64,000 nucleotides of DNA, taken from the NCBI RefSeq assembly GCF_002939185.1, contig NZ_POVL01000002.1, forward strand, positions 146,465 to 210,464, written 5' to 3'. The notes below the pieces were generated by a model. The model did not search any database. It had not been told where the DNA came from and saw nothing but the letters and a program-made list of their open reading frames with translations. This DNA comes from Enterobacter sichuanensis. Lineage in GTDB: Bacteria > Pseudomonadota > Gammaproteobacteria > Enterobacterales > Enterobacteriaceae. Of this stretch, positions 54,723 to 64,000 are shown in pieces (the first letter of the stretch is position 1; each line of letters opens with the position of its first letter). The position numbers and the translations under genes are program-made.

Positions 54723-54863
54723 TTCATCATGCGGCTCTCAGGGCCGCCTGCTGTTTTAGCTTTAAAAGCTCACCTTCATTGCGGCAATCATAACTCAGGC
54801 GCATAATTAGCAGGCTTATTACTTTATGCCTCAGGTGCTCTGCACCTCACTATGCGGATTGTT

Positions 54864-56081
54864 ATGTCACCCTCAGATGCCCCCATAAACTGGAAGCGTA
54901 ACCTCGCGGTTGCGTGGCTTGGCTGTTTTCTCACTGGCGCGGCATTTAGCCTGGTCATGCCTTTCCTCCCGCTCTACGTCGAACAGCTGGGCGTGACGGG
55001 TCACAGTGCGCTGAATATGTGGTCTGGCCTGGTGTTCAGCATCACGTTTCTCTTTTCCGCTATTGCCTCGCCCTTTTGGGGCGGCCTTGCTGACCGCAAG
55101 GGCCGAAAAATTATGCTGCTCCGTTCAGCGCTGGGGATGGCGATAATCATGGCGCTGATGGGCATGGCGCAAAACGTCTGGCAGTTCCTGATCCTGCGCG
55201 CTTTACTGGGTTTGCTGGGCGGATTTATTCCTAACGCGAATGCTCTCATCGCCACGCAAATTCCTCGCCATAAGAGCGGCTGGGCACTGGGAACGCTCTC
55301 AACCGGCGGCGTGAGTGGTGCCCTGCTGGGGCCTCTGGCCGGTGGGTTACTGGCCGATAGCTACGGCCTGCGACCGGTGTTCTTTATCACCGCCAGCGTG
55401 CTGTTCCTGTGCTTTGTTGTCACCCTGCTCTGTATCCGTGAAAATTTCACACCCGTCGCCAAAAAAGAGATGCTTCACGCCAGAGACGTGCTGGCCTCGC
55501 TTAAAAACCCCAGACTGGTGCTGAGCCTGTTCGTAACGACCCTGATTATTCAGGTGGCAACCGGTTCAATTGCCCCGATTCTGACGCTGTACGTCCGCGA
55601 TCTCGCGGGTAACGTCAGTAACATCGCCTTTATCAGTGGACTGATTGCCTCCGTGCCCGGCGTGGCAGCGCTGCTTAGCGCCCCGCGGTTAGGGAAACTC
55701 GGGGACCGCGTCGGTCCGGAGAAAATCCTGATCTGTGCGCTGGTGATTTCCGTGCTGCTGCTTATCCCCATGTCGTTGGTGCAATCCCCCTGGCAGCTGG
55801 GCGTGCTGCGCTTTTTGCTGGGTGCCGCCGACGGGGCGTTGCTGCCTGCCGTCCAGACCCTGCTGGTCTACAACTCCACAAACCAGATTGCCGGGCGGAT
55901 ATTCAGCTATAACCAGTCCTTCCGCGACATCGGTAATGTCACCGGACCGCTTCTCGGGGCAGGGATCTCCGCCAGCTTCGGTTTTCGCGCCGTCTTTATC
56001 GTCACGGCAGGCGTGGTGCTGTTTAATGCGATCTATTCATGGTTCAGTTTATCCCGTGCGTTACGGCCCGCGACGGAATAA
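54864..56081 (+). CDS. mdtG: MFS efflux transporter MdtG (YceE)
   Basis: A drug:H+ antiporter linked in E. coli to fosfomycin and deoxycholate tolerance and to the Mar/Sox/Rob regulon. The 405-residue protein has about 12 TM segments and motif [14 protein letters not shown]. The conserved [20 protein letters not shown] (motif C type) is present. ATG at 54864 matches E. coli MSP; ATG at 54852 would add four residues. The sequence after its stop departs from the E. coli order: an AT-rich accessory patch begins here. Confidence 0.95.
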   Translation: MSPSDAPINWKRNLAVAWLGCFLTGAAFSLVMPFLPLYVEQLGVTGHSALNMWSGLVFSITFLFSAIASPFWGGLADRKGRKIMLLRSALGMAIIMALMGMAQNVWQFLILRALLGLLGGFIPNANALIATQIPRHKSGWALGTLSTGGVSGALLGPLAGGLLADSYGLRPVFFITASVLFLCFVVTLLCIRENFTPVAKKEMLHARDVLASLKNPRLVLSLFVTTLIIQVATGSIAPILTLYVRDLAGNVSNIAFISGLIASVPGVAALLSAPRLGKLGDRVGPEKILICALVISVLLLIPMSLVQSPWQLGVLRFLLGAADGALLPAVQTLLVYNSTNQIAGRIFSYNQSFRDIGNVTGPLLGAGISASFGFRAVFIVTAGVVLFNAIYSWFSLSRALRPATE

Positions 56082-56092
56082 GACGAACGCCT

Positions 56093-56209
56093 TCAATATA
56101 CAGATCAAAAGCTAAAGATGCTTTTGAGAAAGAATTGTTTGATATCCTACATGATGCAGTGAAAAACAGCACCTATATCAGGAACGAGATCAATAGAGTT
56201 TATTCTTAA
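56093..56209 (+). pseudogene. C-terminal fragment of an unknown gene
   Basis: An open frame with no start codon reads KDAFEKELFDILHDAV, then KNSTYIRNEINRVYS and a stop at 56207. The composition and amphipathic helical pattern look like real protein, unlike the other two frames. It begins immediately after mdtG, so the 5' part was probably lost in a recombination event. I do not recognise the family. Confidence 0.35.
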
Positions 56210-56245
56210 AACAGACCAATAAAAGATTTCATTATTCGTAAAAAG

Positions 56246-56275
56246 AAATAAAGCCCCTTATGGGGCTTCTTTTTA
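56246..56275. terminator. Terminator in the accessory patch
   Basis: Stem AAGCCCC-TTAT-GGGGCTT (56251-56268), followed by CTTTTT on the plus strand and by TATTTC on the minus strand. It ends the minus-strand gene at 56279 and could also end the plus-strand fragment. Confidence 0.85.
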
Positions 56276-56278
56276 CAA

Positions 56279-56557
56279 TTAATTTCTTTTGTTCTGAAAC
56301 TTACTGAGGGTTAAGCGTATGAGCAGGAATAGTACCGTAGCGTAGATGAGTACCATAACGATTAAGGCTATGAATCTTACTGGATCTGCATCAGCTTCAT
56401 ATGACCCGCTCAGGCCGGAACCGAAAGTACTATAGGCGGTATCCATCGCCCATTGCGTTATGCCGTTCAGGGGCTTACCAAAGCTTGATAGCCACCATGA
56501 AAAGATGATGCAGATACTATATAAGGCTGCATTCTTAACGAATCCTACAGTTTGCAT
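56279..56557 (-). CDS. Small two-TM membrane protein, candidate immunity protein
   Basis: A 92-residue protein with two predicted membrane helices, about 8-26 (NAALYSICIIFSWWLSS) and 61-81 (RFIALIVMVLIYATVLFLLI). A hydrophilic loop joins them and the tail is Lys-rich. ATG at 56557 has AAGGAGG eight bases upstream, a much stronger site than most genes here. It overlaps the 3' end of the Tlde1-type fragment by 23 bp. I do not recognise the sequence family; the immunity role rests only on position next to an effector-type domain and membrane topology. Confidence 0.6.
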   Translation of the reverse strand: MQTVGFVKNAALYSICIIFSWWLSSFGKPLNGITQWAMDTAYSTFGSGLSGSYEADADPVRFIALIVMVLIYATVLFLLIRLTLSKFQNKRN

Positions 56558-56918
56558 AGTTGCTACCTCCTTGCACGTCCACCCAGCCATACGCCATTAA
56601 TCCAGTTCTGGAACCTGGTACTTTAACCTTTTTAGTACGTAGCAACTGACTACGTACAGTATAGAAATCAGGGCGATTGACGAATGTTATGCATCCCTCT
56701 GATACACCCGTTCCATCTGGCCGTAATAGATGCAAACGGAAACTACCACGCGATACGTCATCCTCATTATTTGCATACTGTATTCCCTGCCGTGTGCATA
56801 GAGAAAGTCTACCATACGAGAGAAATACAAACAGCATCGTAGGATTAATTTGGAAATTATTTTCTGAATGTAGTACTGAAAAAGCACTCGTTCTGTAACG
56901 GAACAAGTTATAGGCCAT
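56535..56918 (-). pseudogene. Tlde1/DUF2778-type L,D-transpeptidase-like effector, N-terminally truncated
   Basis: The frame gives up to 127 residues. From about 57 on it matches the C-terminal half of DUF2778 (Tlde1) proteins: SRGSFRLHLLRPDGTGVSEG with His63, then Cys76 in SEGCITFVNRPDF, then QLLRTKKVKVPG and GLMAYGWVDVQG. Family members are type VI secretion effectors with L,D-carboxypeptidase or exchange activity on peptidoglycan. The N-terminal half of the family domain is not found in any upstream frame, and an in-frame stop lies 14 codons above the ATG at 56918. So this is probably a remnant, though expression of a short product cannot be excluded. Confidence 0.6.
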
Positions 56919-57216
56919 TGTAAATATATCTACTATTGATCGGCAATTTAATACATATCATTCCGTTACTCTGACAAGAGGTAAAATAATTATCTATGTA
57001 TTTAAATCGCTTCTGTCAGGTAGGTAAACCACTTCTGAAGTCGGAACATTCAGGCTTTTGGAGCACTTCTCTGATGCCTGATGCTGGGGTAATCGTCAAT
57101 CTAAGCCAAAAGCATCAACCTGTTCCTTGCGGGTTATCCTACTATAGACATACGCTTTGACAATCTTCCTGCCCCAACCTATACATTTGTTAACATTAAC
57201 CGACGAGGCACTGATT
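56919..57216. other. AT-rich gap upstream of msyB
   Basis: No convincing gene is seen in 298 bp. It contains the perfect inverted repeat GCTTTTGG (57054-57061) / CCAAAAGC (57106-57113), with GATGCT / AGCATC nested nearby. It presumably includes the msyB promoter. The left part belongs to the accessory patch; the boundary with ancestral sequence cannot be placed by eye. Confidence 0.5.
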
Positions 57217-57606
57217 ATGGCCCCTAAAGAATATGTTTTTTATAGCACACTGGAAGAAGCTATTGATGCCGCTCGCGAAGAGTTCCTCGCCGACAATCCC
57301 GGCGTTGAGGAAGAAGATGCTGACGTGCAACAACTTAATATCCAAAAATACGTTCTGCAGGATGGGGATATTATGTGGCAGGCCGAATTTTTTGCCGATG
57401 AAGGTGAAGAAGGGGAATGTTTGCCGGTCCTGAGCGGTGAAGGTGCGCAGGCCGTCTTTGATGGCGACTACGATGAAATCGAGTTACGGCAGGAATGGCT
57501 GGAAGAAAACACCCTGCATGAATGGGATGAGGGCGAATTTCAACTCGAACCGCCGCTGGATACGGAAGAAGGACAAACCGCGGCTGACGAATGGGACGAG
57601 CGTTAA
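57217..57606 (+). CDS. msyB: Acidic protein MsyB
   Basis: A very acidic cytoplasmic protein whose E. coli gene suppresses secY and secA defects in multicopy. The 129-residue protein contains YSTLEEAIDAAREEFLADNP, QDGDIMWQAEFFADEGEEGE, and a C-terminal LEPPLDTEEGQTAADEWDER. ATG at 57217 has GAGG nine bases before and gives an N-terminus (MAPKEYVF) about five residues longer than in E. coli. It converges with yceK, six bases away. Confidence 0.94.
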   Translation: MAPKEYVFYSTLEEAIDAAREEFLADNPGVEEEDADVQQLNIQKYVLQDGDIMWQAEFFADEGEEGECLPVLSGEGAQAVFDGDYDEIELRQEWLEENTLHEWDEGEFQLEPPLDTEEGQTAADEWDER

Positions 57607-57612
57607 TTTACA

Positions 57613-57840
57613 CTACTCGTAGGGGCCGTGGCTGGCATCGATGGGCAGCAACAGCGTGTCGAAAATCAGCGAAAACGGCAGATCGAGTACGGTGAGGTAG
57701 CGCCATGCGGAATCACGGAGATCCCATTTAACGCCCGAGTAATACTGATTGCCGTGACCTTGCCCTGGGATGGTGCGGCTGATGATACTGCCGCAGCCAC
57801 TAAGCAGGCATGCCATCATGACGACGATGATGATTCTCAT
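57613..57840 (-). CDS. yceK: Putative lipoprotein YceK (DUF1375)
   Basis: A 75-residue predicted outer-membrane lipoprotein of unknown function. The signal MRIIIVVMMACLLSGC ends in a lipobox with Cys at 16. It continues with YYSGVKWDLRDSAWRYLTVL and DLPFSLIFDTLLLPID, typical of DUF1375. It lies downstream of opgH, past a terminator, and converges with msyB. Confidence 0.92.
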   Translation of the reverse strand: MRIIIVVMMACLLSGCGSIISRTIPGQGHGNQYYSGVKWDLRDSAWRYLTVLDLPFSLIFDTLLLPIDASHGPYE

Positions 57841-57850
57841 GGGTGACCTC

Positions 57851-57880
57851 TAAAAAAATACCGGCGATTAAGCCGGTATT
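57851..57880 (-). terminator. opgGH terminator
   Basis: Stem ATACCGGC / GCCGGTAT (57858-57879) followed on the minus strand by T-rich sequence. A second, REP-like hairpin GGGCGA / TCGCCC lies at 57890-57913. Confidence 0.88.
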
Positions 57881-57924
57881 TTATCTGGCGGGCGACGCTT
57901 CGCTTACTCGCCCTGGTTAACAAC

Positions 57925-62059
<4,135 letters not shown>

Positions 62060-62252
62060 TCAGGCAATCCGACAACATTATCACTGCTTTGTTCAGCTGC
62101 TGGCTCATGGATTAAGCAATGAAAGAACCCTCTATTCACTTTGCGTGCTTATCCTGGAGACAGGGTGTCGGTCTTGGTGTAGGGTTGGCTTCGAATGTAA
62201 CCATTATGAGTCTTAGGGATAAGACGAAAAGTCTGAGAATGCACAACGTTAT

Positions 62253-63392
62253 ATGAGCACAACACCTACAGAACGTGAATATTTCCTCGACTCGATCCGG
62301 GCATGGCTGATGCTATTGGGGATCCCTTTTCACATTTCACTGATTTACTCCAGCCACACCTGGCATGTTAATAGCACGATGCCCTCCTGGTGGCTGACGC
62401 TGTTTAATGACTTTATTCACGCCTTCCGTATGCAGGTGTTTTTTGTCATTTCCGGCTATTTCTCTTACATGCTGTTTCTGCGATATCCGCTCAAGCGCTG
62501 GTGGAAAGTGCGCGTGGAGCGCGTGGGGATACCCATGCTGACCGCCATCCCGCTGCTGACGCTGCCGCAGTTCATCATGTTGCAATACGTCAAAGGCAAG
62601 GCGGAGAACTGGCCGAATCTGTCACTGTATGAAAAGTACAATACGCTGGTCTGGGAGCTGGTCTCTCACCTGTGGTTCCTGCTGGTCCTGGTGGTACTCA
62701 CAACGGTCAGTCTGGTGATTTTCAGCCGCCTGCGCCATCATTTGAGTCATAAAGCCGACACCTTTTTCGCCAACCTGACCATGGGCAAACTGTCCGTGCT
62801 CTTTTTGCTGTTGGGGATCGCCTATGCCGCGGTAAGACGTACCCTGTTTATCGTCTATCCGCCGATTCTGAGTGACGGGTTATTTAATTTTGTGGTGATG
62901 CAATCGCTGTTCTACATACCGTTCTTTTTAATCGGCGCTCTGGCCTTTATTCATCCAAAACTTAAATCGCTGTTTACCACCCCATCACCGTGGTGTGCGC
63001 TGGGGTCCGCCCTGGCGTTCGTGGCCTATCTGCTGAACCAGCGCTACGGTAGCGGCGACGCCTGGATGTATGAGACGGAGAGCGTCATCACTATGCTGCT
63101 GGGCCTGTGGATGGTAAACGTGGTTTTCGCCCTGGGACACCGTTTGCTGAACTTCAAGTCCAGCCGCGTAACCTACTTTGTCAACGCGTCACTGTTTATC
63201 TATCTGGTGCATCACCCCTTAACGCTGTTCTTCGGGGCTTATATCACACCGCATATCGCATCTAACACGCTGGGCTTCTTTACCGGGCTGGTCTTTGTGG
63301 TGGGGATTGCGATTGTGCTCTACGAAATCCACCTGCGGATCCCGCTCCTGCGTTTCCTCTTTTCCGGAAAACCTCAGACGAAAGCGGCATAA
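62253..63392 (+). CDS. opgC: Glucans biosynthesis protein OpgC (MdoC), succinyltransferase
   Basis: Inner-membrane acyltransferase-3 family protein that adds succinyl groups to periplasmic glucans. The 379-residue protein has about 10 TM segments, starts [20 protein letters not shown] with the family His in [14 protein letters not shown], and contains [18 protein letters not shown] and [15 protein letters not shown]. It is divergent from opgGH and ends in a very strong terminator shared with ymdB. Confidence 0.95.
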   Translation: MSTTPTEREYFLDSIRAWLMLLGIPFHISLIYSSHTWHVNSTMPSWWLTLFNDFIHAFRMQVFFVISGYFSYMLFLRYPLKRWWKVRVERVGIPMLTAIPLLTLPQFIMLQYVKGKAENWPNLSLYEKYNTLVWELVSHLWFLLVLVVLTTVSLVIFSRLRHHLSHKADTFFANLTMGKLSVLFLLLGIAYAAVRRTLFIVYPPILSDGLFNFVVMQSLFYIPFFLIGALAFIHPKLKSLFTTPSPWCALGSALAFVAYLLNQRYGSGDAWMYETESVITMLLGLWMVNVVFALGHRLLNFKSSRVTYFVNASLFIYLVHHPLTLFFGAYITPHIASNTLGFFTGLVFVVGIAIVLYEIHLRIPLLRFLFSGKPQTKAA

Positions 63393-63427
63393 ACACACGC
63401 GGCGCACTCAGTGCGCCGCGTGTGTTT
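63391..63427. terminator. Bidirectional terminator of opgC and ymdB
   Basis: A perfect 17-bp inverted repeat from AAACACACGCGG to CCGCGTGTGTTT around a 3-nt loop. It begins at the opgC stop and ends on the last base of the ymdB stop codon. Confidence 0.92.
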
Positions 63428-63969
63428 CAGGTGTCCAGTTCCTGCCCGCGCTGGGTCAGCAACCGTTGATACAGGTGCGTGGTTTCTTCATCGAAACAGA
63501 CAAAGAAAACTTTCTCAGGCATCGGCTTAAGCGACAGATAGCGATAAACGGTTTCGACGGCGATAGTCGCAGCGGCAGCTTTCGGATAGCCATACACACC
63601 GGTACTGATGGCCGGAAACGCCATTGTTTTATAGCCGTTGTCGGCGGCCAGCCGCAGACAGTTTCGGTAAGCCTCTTCCAGAATACTCGCTTCGTGCTGG
63701 TCACCACCGTGCCAGACAGGTCCAACAGCGTGAATCACCGCTCTGGCAGGCAGATTGCCCGCGAGGGTGATGACCGCATGGCCGGGAGGACATTCACCCT
63801 GCTGCTGCCGCACGATTTTACAGGCTTCCAGTAACTGCGGTCCGGCAGCCCGGTGGATAGCCCCGTCCACACCGCCTCCCCCCATCAGGGAGGGATTGGC
63901 CGCATTGACGATGACATCGACATGCATTGTCGTGATATCGCCATGGATAACGTCTATTTGCGGTTTCAT
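63427..63969 (-). CDS. ymdB: O-acetyl-ADP-ribose deacetylase YmdB (macrodomain)
   Basis: Macrodomain protein that deacetylates O-acetyl-ADP-ribose and inhibits RNase III in E. coli. The 180-residue protein has [20 protein letters not shown] with [28 protein letters not shown], and [21 protein letters not shown] at 63969 has AGAGGGGCTTT upstream and matches E. coli MK. In E. coli clsC follows ymdB; here opgC comes straight after. Confidence 0.95.
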   Translation of the reverse strand: MKPQIDVIHGDITTMHVDVIVNAANPSLMGGGGVDGAIHRAAGPQLLEACKIVRQQQGECPPGHAVITLAGNLPARAVIHAVGPVWHGGDQHEASILEEAYRNCLRLAADNGYKTMAFPAISTGVYGYPKAAAATIAVETVYRYLSLKPMPEKVFFVCFDEETTHLYQRLLTQRGQELDT

Positions 63970-64000
63970 AAAGCCCCTCTGCAACCCGCCTTTTTCTTAA

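Noticed and set aside
56687..56887. An alternative frame that might restore the N-terminal half of the Tlde1-type protein by a frameshift
   Set aside because: Its translation does not resemble the family N-terminus; the matching frame continues upstream without similarity, so deletion fits better than a single frameshift.

Overview
The window is a stretch of chromosome from a member of the Enterobacteriaceae. Nearly every gene is a close, collinear homologue of the Escherichia coli mfd-to-ymdB region, read in the opposite orientation to the E. coli map. Protein sequence differences, the REP-like repeats and the accessory genes point to Enterobacter or a near relative (Leclercia, Lelliottia) rather than to E. 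coli or Salmonella. That genus call is inference. No rRNA, tRNA, IS element, prophage or CRISPR array was seen.

Layout. Positions 1-9760: 3' end of mfd, ldtC, bhsA/comR, ycfJ, ndh, ycfP, nagZ, thiK, lpoB, ycfL, hinT (peptidoglycan synthesis and recycling, respiration, salvage). 10005-16007: ptsG, then ycfH-holB-tmk-mltG-pabC. 16127-22328: the fatty-acid/phospholipid cluster fabF-acpP-fabG-fabD-fabH-plsX-rpmF-yceD. 22469-27763: yceF, rluC, and rne with its long leader. 27805-30067: an accessory LysR regulator/MFS transporter pair between rne and flgL. 30142-41672: the flagellar flgLKJIHGFEDCB operon, with flgA and flgMN on the other strand. 41732-47696: murJ, yceM, yceH, rimJ, mdtH, yceB. 47824-52483: pyrC, dinI, bssS, solA, the very short yceO, yceJ, yceI. 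52525-56081: trhO, lpxL, mdtG. 56082-57216: an AT-rich accessory patch. 57217-63969: msyB, yceK, opgH, opgG, opgC, ymdB.

Regulation readable from the sequence includes a FlhDC box between flgB and flgA, sigma-28 promoters before flgM and flgK, and a LexA box before dinI. It also includes a PurR box and a start-site-switching leader before pyrC, adjacent PdhR and FNR boxes before ndh, CRP and Mlc-like sites and an SgrS pairing region before ptsG, and a dyad inside the bhsA promoter spacer.

The most unusual part is 56082-57216. It holds the C-terminal half of a Tlde1/DUF2778-type L,D-transpeptidase-related protein, a family known as type VI secretion effectors. The N-terminal half is missing. 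An apparently intact small two-TM protein with a strong ribosome binding site overlaps its 3' end and could be the cognate immunity protein, left as an orphan. A third coding fragment lies next to it. Other differences from the E. coli order are the LysR/MFS insertion and the absence of fhuE, grxB and clsC from their usual places.
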